NCBI GenBank assembly: GCA_031553415.1
Contig: JAVBLO010000056.1
Span: 34,290-98,289 of the forward strand
Direction: 5' to 3'
Length of the DNA: 64,000 bases
Origin: JAIRVZ01 sp031553415
GTDB taxonomy: Bacteria; Bacteroidota; Bacteroidia; Bacteroidales; Azobacteroidaceae
Each line of letters starts with the position of its first letter. Position 1 is the stretch's first letter. A program made the position numbers and the translations under genes. Below are positions 41,514 to 48,609 of the stretch, piece by piece. The notes below the pieces were generated by a model that was not told the origin of the DNA, did not search any database, and saw only the letters and a program-made list of their open reading frames with translations.

Positions 41514-43173
41514 CGACATCGAGGTCAGGTATGCCAATTGGTTAGCCCAATTGTGCGCCATTATGATGCCAAAGCACTTATATCTGATTGCCGGCCGTGC
41601 ATCTACCAAAACCACCAGCTTTTTAGCCGAACGGTTGCAGGAAGCTGTTTATGATTGTCCTGGTGCTCCGTTCGCCTGGGCTTCTGATACTTATGCCAAT
41701 CTACATAAAAACGTAATTCCATCCCTTCAGGAAGGTTTTCGCTTGCTTGGTTGGGAAGACGGAATCCACTATGTAATCAATAAGGAGCCGCCGGAAGAAT
41801 GGAAAAAACAAATGTATAATATCCTTTCTTCCTGGAAGAATACAATGACATTCTTTAATGGTTTCAATCTGACGTTTATTTCACTCGACAGGCCCGCCAT
41901 CGGCGCCGGTCGTTCATACGTTGGAATCTTTGGTGATGAAGTAAAATACTTTCCTGAAGTACGTATCGCCAACCTTTTGAAAGCCGTCCGGGGATATCGG
42001 GTAAAATATGGAAATTGTGCATTTTACCGTTCCCAAAATTTCACTTCAGATATGCCGGATCCTAATCGTATCGGAGAATACGATTGGATGTTGAAAATGG
42101 CTAAGCGAAATAACAAAAAAGCTATACTTAACCTGATGCAGGTTGGATTTGTTTACAACGAAACCAAACTTGAATATGTGGCTGCTCTTGAAACTAACAA
42201 TAAAAAAGAAATAGAGTTGGCCGAACGCAATATGAAGCGATGGGAAAAGCGTTGGATCAAGTGCCGGGAAAAGGTTTCGTTCTTTTGGATTGCATCTTCT
42301 TTTATCAATGTGGATATCCTTTCTCTTGATTGGTTTGACGATGAATTTGCTGTCGGTCTGGAAGGTGTATTGACAAATATTCTATCTATCATTCCAAAGC
42401 TTTCTGCAGCTTCCCGGTTTTATTCCAATCTTTCTGAACGTCATTTCTATTCCGATGGAAACAATTATGAGTATTTGGATTCATTACCTTTCGGAACCGA
42501 TCCGGATTGCCGGATATTAAAATACCTGGACAAAAATAAACATATTGAAGGTGGATTGGATATCGGCAATACACTCTGGTTAATATTTGGACAACAAAAT
42601 GGCAATGATTACCGTATATTGAAAGAAATGTATACATTACCACCTAAATATGTCAGGGAAATTGCAGACGAATTTATCCGGTATTATGAGCCACATAAAA
42701 GAAAAATACTGAAGCTGTATTATGACAGGACTGCAAACAATTATAAAAAGATCGGACAGGATGTTGCATCTCAGATAAAGAAAGCTATTGAAATTGATGC
42801 CAATGGAAAACGTACCGGTTGGAGTGTCCAATTAATGTCTGTTGGACAAGGAAACATCGGAAGTAATGCAGAATATAATTTTATGATGGAGTTAATGAGT
42901 GGCAATAACAAAAAATTACCAAGATTACTTATCGATAGAACTAATTGTCCGTGCCTGAAGGCTCAGTTAGAAGTGACACCTACAAAAAAATCAACCGGAA
43001 CAAAATCAGACGGATTAGTTGTAAAAGAAAAGAAAGGAGATAACTTACCAGTCCACCGGTTACCAAAAGAATCTACAAATTTCACTGATGCCTTTAAATA
43101 TCTGCTTTGCCGGAAGGTGTTTCTTAAACTCATTAATAAACCAAAAGCGGGAAGTTCTTTACCTCCTAAATAA
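41476..43173 (+). CDS. Terminase large subunit
   Basis: A 565-residue DNA-packaging motor. The ATG at 41476 is chosen over an in-frame TTG six codons earlier. The ATPase domain has a Walker A-like IAGRASTKTTS (Lys45) and a Walker B YVGIFGDEVKY (Asp154, Glu155). The nuclease domain is RNase H-like: EGGLDIGNTLWLIFG, then LYYDRTANN, and a late acidic residue in NFTDAFKYLL. Together they translocate and cut phage DNA at the portal. The Walker A lacks the usual GxxxxGKT form, having RASTKT instead, which is common among terminases. Confidence 0.9.
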   Translation: MTTRKKRLNLKRDDIEVRYANWLAQLCAIMMPKHLYLIAGRASTKTTSFLAERLQEAVYDCPGAPFAWASDTYANLHKNVIPSLQEGFRLLGWEDGIHYVINKEPPEEWKKQMYNILSSWKNTMTFFNGFNLTFISLDRPAIGAGRSYVGIFGDEVKYFPEVRIANLLKAVRGYRVKYGNCAFYRSQNFTSDMPDPNRIGEYDWMLKMAKRNNKKAILNLMQVGFVYNETKLEYVAALETNNKKEIELAERNMKRWEKRWIKCREKVSFFWIASSFINVDILSLDWFDDEFAVGLEGVLTNILSIIPKLSAASRFYSNLSERHFYSDGNNYEYLDSLPFGTDPDCRILKYLDKNKHIEGGLDIGNTLWLIFGQQNGNDYRILKEMYTLPPKYVREIADEFIRYYEPHKRKILKLYYDRTANNYKKIGQDVASQIKKAIEIDANGKRTGWSVQLMSVGQGNIGSNAEYNFMMELMSGNNKKLPRLLIDRTNCPCLKAQLEVTPTKKSTGTKSDGLVVKEKKGDNLPVHRLPKESTNFTDAFKYLLCRKVFLKLINKPKAGSSLPPK

Positions 43174-43348
43174 AAAAGTTACATATTTTTATCAAAACGG
43201 GGCGACTTTTGTTTTAAAAAGGGCAACTTTTAAGCCATTTTTTCTGCTGAAAAAAATTAACATGTTGATTTTCAATCAAAAAAGGGGTTTGTTTCTTTTT
43301 TCCAAAAAAGAAAACAGACGTTTTAGGCCGCCCCGCTCTACCCTTGAC

Positions 43349-43360
43349 TTGCAATTGCAA
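43349..43360. promoter_or_regulatory. Second copy of palindrome TTGCAATTGCAA
   Basis: Identical to 38400-38411, within the shared 15-mer CTTGCAATTGCAAAT. It lies 213 bases before the next gene. Confidence 0.45.
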
Positions 43361-43488
43361 ATGATAAAAACGGGCGGGAAATGTGATTTTAGCGCTTCCT
43401 ACCTATGGGAAAAGTCCATTATTCAATAAATTCAACCTGTTTTACATTCAAATGTTAAATCTTTCATTCCATTGAAAATAAATTAATT

Positions 43489-43524
43489 AAAAGTTTGCTA
43501 TCAACAAACTTTTATCTATCTTTG
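43489..43524 (+). promoter_or_regulatory. Promoter with embedded operator
   Basis: TTTG (43494-43497), 19 bases, then TATCTTTG (43517-43524): a full match to the Bacteroidetes -33/-7 consensus. A perfect 9-bp inverted repeat AAAAGTTTG/CAAACTTTT (43489-43497 and 43505-43513) covers the -33 element and most of the spacer, so a bound repressor would block transcription of the gene at 43573. Confidence 0.8.
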
Positions 43525-43572
43525 TAATGCCATAACAAACGCAGGTGGCGTCTGCATAAGTTCTTATATATT

Positions 43573-43908
43573 ATGGAACATTTATTCGAAGCCATTAAAA
43601 GAATGGCAGAGGAGAATCCTTTGGGGTTCACGGTTGACCTCACAACCTTAAAAAAGGTCACAGGTGGAATTTCAGTCGCCTATCTCGAAACGCAAGACAG
43701 TTTTGGAGATGAAGGGCTGAAAAGAGTTCTTAAACATGCTTTGGATAATGAGAAAAAAGCAGGAGGTTGGTTTAACAGCGAGAACGGTCAGTACTACTAC
43801 GATTCAGTTCGTATTTTTACCGACTTGGAAGAAGCCAAGCGCTTCGCTCGTAAAAACAAGCAGCTTGCTATTTTCGACCTGAGTAATGTAAGAGTTATCT
43901 GGCTGTGA
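43573..43908 (+). CDS. Hypothetical mobile-element protein
   Basis: A 111-residue protein (MEHLFEAIKRMAEENPLGFTV..., YYYDSVRIFTDLEEAKRFARKN, ending NVRVIWL). The composition and pattern recall small proteins found in Bacteroidetes mobile elements, but no function is known to me. It has its own regulated promoter and a terminator between it and the helix-turn-helix gene at 43967. A toxin-antitoxin or regulator pair with that gene is one possibility. Confidence 0.6.
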   Translation: MEHLFEAIKRMAEENPLGFTVDLTTLKKVTGGISVAYLETQDSFGDEGLKRVLKHALDNEKKAGGWFNSENGQYYYDSVRIFTDLEEAKRFARKNKQLAIFDLSNVRVIWL

Positions 43909-43911
43909 TTT

Positions 43912-43941
43912 GGGAGTGGGGAGCAATCCCCCTCCTTTTTT
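43912..43941 (+). terminator. Rho-independent terminator between paired accessory genes
   Basis: GGGAGTGGGG pairs with CCCCCTCC around AGCAAT, followed by TTTTTT (43936-43941). It would reduce readthrough into the gene at 43967. Confidence 0.8.
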
Positions 43942-43966
43942 AAGAAACTATTTAATTTTTTGCGAT

Positions 43967-44437
43967 ATGAAAAATTTAGATTTATTACCTATCTCGGACG
44001 AAAACAGAAAAAAACTTTCTGTTAGCGCGCAAATGTACAGACGATATGCACATTTGGTTATAGAGATTATTTCGTTCAACGAAAATAGAGTAATTGTACG
44101 TGCAGAGCAAAAAGACAGCATGAGCGGCAAACAGCTTAATAAAAAAGAAATCGTTGAGCGTGTACGCGAAATGTTTAAGGGTGCAATTCCTGAAGATTGG
44201 AAACTTACTGTTTCTGCTGTCGATTTTGACCGCAAAGACATTGATGCTATGAATAATGAATGGATACGCCGAAGAATGAATAACCTTGGGATAAAAAGCA
44301 AACAACTTACCACTTATACTGGTATAGATAAGTGTACAATTTCTTCTATATTGAATGGAGAAAAAGACTTGACTAAGTGGCATAAAACAGCATTTTATTA
44401 CTTTTTCAAGTATTACGAAACAGCTCAATTCGGATAA
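43967..44437 (+). CDS. Helix-turn-helix protein, partner of the preceding gene
   Basis: A 156-residue protein; the ATG at 43967 is preferred over an upstream in-frame start inside the terminator. The first 90 residues are an unknown alpha/beta domain (YAHLVIEIISFNENRVIVRAEQKDSMSG). The C-terminal 60 residues are an XRE-like helix-turn-helix (MNNLGIKSKQLTTYTGIDKCTISSILNGEKDL). It may bind the operator at 43489-43513 and control the pair. An antitoxin-like role is possible but unproved. Confidence 0.65.
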   Translation: MKNLDLLPISDENRKKLSVSAQMYRRYAHLVIEIISFNENRVIVRAEQKDSMSGKQLNKKEIVERVREMFKGAIPEDWKLTVSAVDFDRKDIDAMNNEWIRRRMNNLGIKSKQLTTYTGIDKCTISSILNGEKDLTKWHKTAFYYFFKYYETAQFG

Positions 44438-44459
44438 GTTTATTTTTATTTTTGTTATT

Positions 44460-44495
44460 CCCCGGCTTCGATTTATTTCCTTGTCGGGGTTTTTA
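44460..44495 (+). terminator. Hairpin terminator after gene 43967
   Basis: CCCCG (44460-44464) pairs with CGGGG (44485-44489) and is followed by a T-rich run. It lies 22 bases after the stop and separates the plus-strand pair from the leftward genes. Confidence 0.65.
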
Positions 44496-44502
44496 TTGTT
44501 TC

Positions 44503-44679
44503 TTAATATAGCTTTCTCTTATTTCCTACCTCTCCTTTACAACGACATCCCCGGCAGTTTCCGTGTGGGCAATGGATTATTTTCAATGAGGAAAGAAACT
44601 CAATAGTTTTTTGTTGGCTTTGAATGGTGTTATGTAGTCGTTGGTATTCTTCAATTGTAATATTTATGTATCGCTCCAT
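44503..44679 (-). CDS. Small cysteine-rich protein, partner of the second XRE regulator
   Basis: A 58-residue protein. The first half is helical with IEEYQRLHNTIQSQQKTIEFL, echoing IESQQKTI in the adjacent XRE regulator. The C-terminus has CPHGNCRGCRCKG, a compact four-cysteine cluster fit to bind zinc. The start is supported by an unusually strong ribosome-binding site for this genome (AAGGAG, 7 bases before the ATG on the minus strand). It lies 57 bases downstream of the XRE gene and is likely co-transcribed. The function is unknown; a DNA- or protein-binding cofactor of the regulator is a guess. Confidence 0.65.
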   Translation of the reverse strand: MERYINITIEEYQRLHNTIQSQQKTIEFLSSLKIIHCPHGNCRGCRCKGEVGNKRKLY

Positions 44680-44736
44680 ATCAATCTCCTTTGTTTTGGC
44701 TTAAAAGGAGCTAATATCGTGCCATATTTTTAGTCT

Positions 44737-45123
44737 TTATCCGGCATTTGCTTCGTTGTGGTCTTGGATTGTTAATTTTTGAGTTAAATTGAATATTGTT
44801 TTTTGTTGACTTTCAATTGTTTTAGTTTGGATTTTTACCAAGTTTTCATAAAATTCGATGGTTTTCTTTTCTTCCGGTTTTACGTTTATTCCAACCATTA
44901 ACATATTCCTTTCTCCACCTAACAGCAGCCATTCTGCATTAACATCCGGATGTAGTTCCAGTATCTTTGCTAATGCATCAGAATTAATAGGGCTTTTTTT
45001 ATTTTCTCCTTTGAAGCTTCCGTATGTCATACCGATTTTTTCAAAAAATGTCTCTAAAGGAATGCCTTTGAACTTGGCTAAGTGTATGATTCTTTCTTTT
45101 ATTGTAGAAATATTATTAACCAT
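44737..45123 (-). CDS. XRE-family regulator with C-terminal coiled coil
   Basis: A 128-residue protein; the ATG at 45123 is preferred over an in-frame TTG three codons upstream. The N-terminal HTH (RIIHLAKFKGIPLETFFEKIGMTYGSFKG, ALAKILELHPDVNAEWLLLG) is of the phage repressor type, close to those in Bacteroidetes phages. The C-terminal coil contains YENLVKIQTKTIESQQKTI. It is transcribed leftwards, opposite to the neighbouring accessory genes, and is a second repressor-like gene in the same prophage. Confidence 0.8.
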   Translation of the reverse strand: MVNNISTIKERIIHLAKFKGIPLETFFEKIGMTYGSFKGENKKSPINSDALAKILELHPDVNAEWLLLGGERNMLMVGINVKPEEKKTIEFYENLVKIQTKTIESQQKTIFNLTQKLTIQDHNEANAG

Positions 45124-45312
45124 TTTGAACAATTATTTAGTTAGTTTGTTATCTATCATATAAACTTAATACATATTATTAAAAAAACTGAAGAAGATGA
45201 GACAAAACACATTTCTATTGGGGTATTATGTTTTTAATAAACCAACAACAAAGTTACTTAATTGTTTAGATTACATTGCACATTTAGTACAAAAAAGGGA
45301 AGGGGGCAATTT

Positions 45313-45558
45313 ATGAAAATCACTATTGATGACACAAAAATCACACCTGAAATGGTGAGAATCTTAAAGAAATGGCAACATACTAATCCTGATGTATCGG
45401 AACCGGAATGTTTTATTAAATGGCTGGGAGAAATACAAGATTGTTTATGCCGGGTATTGGTTAATGATAACGAAATAGATAATAAAACGGTAAAAGATTG
45501 TTTAAGTCATATAATCTATATCAAAGAAGATTTGAAAGAATTTATTTTAATTAAATAG
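45313..45558 (+). CDS. Small hypothetical protein, paralog of 48116-48379
   Basis: An 81-residue protein; the ATG at 45313 follows a purine-rich GGGAAGGGGG sequence and is preferred over an upstream in-frame ATG at 45262. The core SEPECFIKWLGEIQDCLCRVL and the IIYIKEDLKEFI ending recur in the gene at 48116-48379. The function of the family is unknown. It precedes a terminator. Confidence 0.65.
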   Translation: MKITIDDTKITPEMVRILKKWQHTNPDVSEPECFIKWLGEIQDCLCRVLVNDNEIDNKTVKDCLSHIIYIKEDLKEFILIK

Positions 45559-45577
45559 ATTCTGTAAATTGATTTTA

Positions 45578-45615
45578 GCCCGATTTGGATTTATTTCTTT
45601 TATCGGGCTTATTAG
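45578..45615 (+). terminator. Hairpin terminator after gene 45313
   Basis: GCCCGAT (45578-45584) pairs with ATCGGGC (45602-45608), followed by a weak T-rich run (TTATTAG). It resembles the hairpins at 44460 and 48947. Confidence 0.6.
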
Positions 45616-45662
45616 TTTTAAAACATTTACTTTAACTTTACAACAATTTTTTCAATATTACC

Positions 45663-46688
45663 ATGGCAAACGAACAAAAATTAAATGAATTGCTGAAATT
45701 AAGCTTTCAAGGAACCTTGGATAATCCTCAAATATTATACTGTGAAACAGATATTGAATTTGCCGAAACAATGATATCTCTTTCAAAATTAGGCACTGAA
45801 GGTTATATTGAATATATGACAGACAGACAAAAAAGAGAATTTTATTTATCAATTACTGATAAAGGAAGACTTTTTATTGAAGCTGGTGGTTATACAACTC
45901 AAGAGAAGGCGTTAGATGAAGATTTGAACAATGATGAAAAAACTTCAAAATCCATGAAGTCGGATTTAAGTGTCATTTTAGGTATTCTTTTCTTCATTGC
46001 CACAGTAATACTTTCATTAGTTTTATATTTCAAAACGAAGCAAGTTCATCAAATATCTTACGATGTATTAGATTCTCCATCATTGATATATGACAGTAGT
46101 AACAAATCTTCCAAAATTAAATTATTAGAAAGAGATTCTGTTCCGATAGAAAATAATGTATACATGATTGCTGGTGTAATAAAGAACACAGGTAATCAGA
46201 CTATAAACATGGAAGATTTTATCAAAAGGACAATTATTACATTGAATTTAGCTGAAGATAATCGGATTATTGACTTTAACATTGTAAAACAATTTGAAGA
46301 TATTGCGAAATTCAACCTTGTTCAAGTAAGTGACAATAGTCTTCAACTATCTTGGTCATGCTTTGACCCTTCTTTTAGCATGCAATTTCAAATAATATAC
46401 GTAGGTAAGTCTGATAGTGGGTTTATATTAAAAGGAAGGGGGCTTAATATAGAAAATTTCAATAAAGCAAAAATATTTACAAAAAAAGATCCTTTATTTG
46501 CTGCTTATAATCTTGATACTGTAATTTTAGTATTAGCTATTTCAATTTCTGTTTTATTAATGATTTTACTTTTGATGTTTCAAAATAGAATTTCTTATAA
46601 AAATAGAATTTCCATTTTTAGAAAAAATATAATAGTATTAGCTGTGTTAATAATTTATGCTATTATATTCTACTTTATTTTTTATTAA
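45663..46688 (+). CDS. Accessory membrane protein with N-terminal winged-helix-like region
   Basis: A 341-residue protein. Residues about 1-90 look like a winged-helix domain (ETMISLSKLGTEGYIEYM, LSITDKGRLFIEAGGY). A membrane span at about 103-122 (VILGILFFIATVILSLVLYF) is followed by an extended region of about 160 residues with FDPSFSMQFQIIYV, and two more spans near the C-terminus (VILVLAISISVLLMILLLMF and IIVLAVLIIYAIIFYFIF). No family is recognised. GC is low. With the next two genes it forms a membrane/secreted group typical of lysogenic conversion or defence cargo; the role is unknown. Confidence 0.6.
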   Translation: MANEQKLNELLKLSFQGTLDNPQILYCETDIEFAETMISLSKLGTEGYIEYMTDRQKREFYLSITDKGRLFIEAGGYTTQEKALDEDLNNDEKTSKSMKSDLSVILGILFFIATVILSLVLYFKTKQVHQISYDVLDSPSLIYDSSNKSSKIKLLERDSVPIENNVYMIAGVIKNTGNQTINMEDFIKRTIITLNLAEDNRIIDFNIVKQFEDIAKFNLVQVSDNSLQLSWSCFDPSFSMQFQIIYVGKSDSGFILKGRGLNIENFNKAKIFTKKDPLFAAYNLDTVILVLAISISVLLMILLLMFQNRISYKNRISIFRKNIIVLAVLIIYAIIFYFIFY

Positions 46689-46728
46689 TATTTTACAATC
46701 TTTTTCACAAACTAAATTTTTATTCGAT

Positions 46729-47226
46729 ATGAAAAAAGAATTATCTATTGATTACACAAACTCAGGTATTACAACACTTCGTAATGCATCATGGGCAGTT
46801 CTTGTAGGGGGAATCATTGCGTATTTAGCCCTTGTTTATTTTAGTTCAATAACCATTTCAGGTATTTATAGCAAACCGGAATTTGAATTTTCTTTTGGTG
46901 CTATTCTCTCAAATTTACCTGTTTTGTTGGGAGCTATATTCTTTTATGGAATTGGTTTTTGCATTGCAACGATAGCAGAAACTTCCTTGATACAAAAATG
47001 CCATATTGAAAATCAATATGATGAAGAAGTCATTGATAATAAAGATAATTCTAAAAAAACTCATGAGGAACTCCTGATTCAACAATACAAGGAAAATCTA
47101 AAAGATGATGAAGTTATTGTCAAAATTAATCATAACCATCGCATAGAATTATGGAAAATATCTGATATGGAAGAATCTATAAAAGAAGGTAATTCAGACA
47201 AATTTACAGAAATATATAGGAAGTAA
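46729..47226 (+). CDS. Small membrane protein, accessory cargo
   Basis: A 165-residue protein; the ATG at 46729 is preferred over upstream in-frame codons overlapping the previous gene. Two membrane spans (about 24-44, WAVLVGGIIAYLALVYFSS; and 61-84, LPVLLGAIFFYGIGFCIATI) precede a charged cytoplasmic C-terminus (DDEVIVKINHNHRIELWKIS). No family is recognised. The 25 bases before its start are nearly identical to those before the next gene, which suggests duplicated leaders or shared control. Confidence 0.6.
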   Translation: MKKELSIDYTNSGITTLRNASWAVLVGGIIAYLALVYFSSITISGIYSKPEFEFSFGAILSNLPVLLGAIFFYGIGFCIATIAETSLIQKCHIENQYDEEVIDNKDNSKKTHEELLIQQYKENLKDDEVIVKINHNHRIELWKISDMEESIKEGNSDKFTEIYRK

Positions 47227-47251
47227 TTTCTAAACTAAATTTTTATTCGTT

Positions 47252-47686
47252 ATGAAAAACGTGTTATTTATTGCCATAATGGCATTGTGTATCTCATTCT
47301 CAGCCTATTCCCAAGAAGAAAAATTGACTGAAAATTTCATCTATTGTGAGTTGGTAGGAACAGGAAAAATGATGAGTACAAAAGTTAATGTTCAGGTTGA
47401 CTTTGGACAAAAAACATCGTATTGGAAAGGAGGTTCTGAAAAATTTCTGAAAGATGAAAATGGAAAAAAGATTGAATTTAATTCAATGGTTGATGCAATG
47501 AATTATTTTGGTGCGCAAGGATGGGAATTTGTTCAAGCTTATGTTGTTACTGTTCCTGGAATGTCAGGACAACAAAACGTTTATCATTGGCTACTAAAGA
47601 AAAGCGTTTCAAAAGAAGTTATCCAGAAAATTGAAGCTGAATTAGAAAAACCAAATGACAAAAAAACATCAAAAGATGATGACTAA
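47252..47686 (+). CDS. Secreted protein with DUF4177-like end
   Basis: A 144-residue protein with a clear signal peptide (about 1-20, ending SAYSQ). The middle and end (MVDAMNYFGAQGWEFVQAYVVTV, VYHWLLKK) resemble the short beta-alpha-beta of DUF4177-type proteins, where the (G)WE/F-V pattern is usual. The tail is Lys/Asp-rich. The product is probably periplasmic. A secreted phage-encoded protein expressed in the lysogen could alter the host envelope; this is inferred. Confidence 0.65.
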   Translation: MKNVLFIAIMALCISFSAYSQEEKLTENFIYCELVGTGKMMSTKVNVQVDFGQKTSYWKGGSEKFLKDENGKKIEFNSMVDAMNYFGAQGWEFVQAYVVTVPGMSGQQNVYHWLLKKSVSKEVIQKIEAELEKPNDKKTSKDDD

Positions 47687-47689
47687 AAC

Positions 47690-47720
47690 TTTGTTATTTC
47701 AAAAAAAATCAGCATCTTTG
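47690..47720 (+). promoter_or_regulatory. Promoter of the structured leader
   Basis: TTTG (47690-47693), 19-base spacer, CATCTTTG (47713-47720; one mismatch to TAnnTTTG). Transcription would start near 47727 and run into the hairpins described next. Confidence 0.6.
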
Positions 47721-47726
47721 CAGTGC

Positions 47727-47783
47727 TAAACGTTTTATAATTTTGAATGAGCAACAGTAGTTGCCCTTGTTTGGGCTTTTTTT
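47727..47783 (+). ncRNA. Candidate short terminated transcript or attenuator leader
   Basis: After the promoter, overlapping hairpins GCAAC/GTTGC (47751-47764) and GCCC/GGGC (47763-47776) compete; the second is followed by TTTTTTT (47777-47783), a terminator shape. The region before the first hairpin carries GCTAAACGT (47725-47733), complementary to ACGTTTAGC at 47862-47870. A small RNA of about 57 bases, or an attenuated leader of the next genes, is possible. Confidence 0.4.
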
Positions 47784-47855
47784 ATGCCCAATATTAGATA
47801 TTTTTAAAAGCGGCTGTTTATTTCCCGATAATTTTCTTCGAGTTTGCTCGTTCAG

Positions 47856-47923
47856 ATTATTACGTTTAGCGACACGGGAGATGGCAGCCGTGTTTTTTTG
47901 CCATCATCGCTAAACGTAATAAT
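47856..47923 (+). promoter_or_regulatory. 17-bp inverted repeat with nested hairpins abutting a start codon
   Basis: Perfect arms ATTATTACGTTTAGCGA (47856-47872) and TCGCTAAACGTAATAAT (47907-47923) enclose 34 bases. Inside, CACGG/CCGTG (47873-47877 and 47888-47892) is followed by seven T (a terminator form), and GATGGC/GCCATC (47880-47885 and 47900-47905) can pair instead. The ATG of the next gene begins one base after the right arm. Confidence 0.75.
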
Positions 47924-47924
47924 C

Positions 47925-48119
47925 ATGAGAAAAAATCAAACCGCAGGTCAAGCATCTGCCAATCCATTATTAGATTTTATTAAAAGACTTCCTCAAAGTG
48001 CTCCGGTTCTGGGATTCAAAATCCATCACTCCACACAAAAAGTTGAATTCTGTATTGCTTATTTGTTTAAAGGTCAAACCATTCACCAAACTATTTGTAT
48101 GAAGGGAGGTAAAGCATGA
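47925..48119 (+). CDS. Small hypothetical protein
   Basis: A 64-residue protein (MRKNQTAGQASANPLLDFI..., SAPVLGFKIHHSTQKVEFCIAY). The ATG at 47925 is chosen because upstream in-frame codons lie in the inverted repeat. It overlaps the following gene by 4 bases (ATGA). No family is recognised. Confidence 0.6.
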   Translation: MRKNQTAGQASANPLLDFIKRLPQSAPVLGFKIHHSTQKVEFCIAYLFKGQTIHQTICMKGGKA

Positions 48120-48379
48120 TAACAACAGTTGATAATGTAGAAATAACTCCTGCAATTATTCAGGTATTAAAAAAATGGTATGAGAATCCGGAAATGGAAG
48201 GGTCAGAACCTGAACGTTTCGTTCGGTGGCTTGGTGGAATACAAGATTGTTTATGCCGGGTATTAATTGAAAATATAAAAATAGATGATGCCATGGTTAA
48301 GGAATGCTTAAGCCAGGTTATTTATATAAAAGATGATTTTAAACAATTAATCCCTATAGAAGAAAGGAAACAATCATGA
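48116..48379 (+). CDS. Small hypothetical protein, paralog of 45313-45558
   Basis: An 87-residue protein sharing VEITPAIIQVLKKW, SEPERFVRWLGGIQDCLCRVL and VIYIKDDFKQLI with the gene at 45313. Both copies keep the IQDCLC core. It is the second of three overlapping small genes (4-base overlaps), so the three are probably translated together. Confidence 0.65.
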   Translation: MITTVDNVEITPAIIQVLKKWYENPEMEGSEPERFVRWLGGIQDCLCRVLIENIKIDDAMVKECLSQVIYIKDDFKQLIPIEERKQS

Positions 48380-48579
48380 ATATCATTTATATAACACCAA
48401 CAGATGATCCTAAATCGGCAATTTTAGCCGCAATGGATATTTATGTAGCTTCCGGAATGCAACCGAAATTAATGTCTGATGGCAAAACGAGTTTTACATT
48501 TAATCCCATTTATGCAGCAGCTGTCCGCGATGGAAAAATGGAAGTTGCTGATTATGTGAATAAGCATAAAATAGATTAG
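48376..48579 (+). CDS. Small hypothetical protein
   Basis: A 67-residue protein (MNIIYITPTDDPKSAILAAM, FTFNPIYAAAVRDGKMEVADYV). It resembles a small alpha/beta fold but no family is recognised. Its start overlaps the preceding stop. Confidence 0.6.
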   Translation: MNIIYITPTDDPKSAILAAMDIYVASGMQPKLMSDGKTSFTFNPIYAAAVRDGKMEVADYVNKHKID

Positions 48580-48609
48580 TTTGTATTATATTTGCAAAAA
48601 AGAATAAGT

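Larger units (their letters stand above)
43174..43572. other. 399-base non-coding region between terminase and accessory block
   Basis: No gene is accepted here. It contains an imperfect 21-base-spaced repeat (GGGCGACTTTT at 43200 and GGGCAACTTTT at 43221), a second copy of the TTGCAATTGCAA palindrome (43349-43360), and the promoter/operator described next. A frame overlapping the terminase end (43088-43429) is rich in Lys/Phe and judged spurious. Confidence 0.55.

Noticed and set aside
43088..43429. 113-codon frame after the terminase
   Set aside because: It overlaps the terminase in another frame, has Lys/Phe-rich low-complexity content, and covers repeats and a palindrome.
47856..47923. 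Integron attC site
   Set aside because: The arms contain GTTTAGC/GCTAAAC, but the core bases do not fit GTTRRRY/RYYYAAC and no integron integrase is near.
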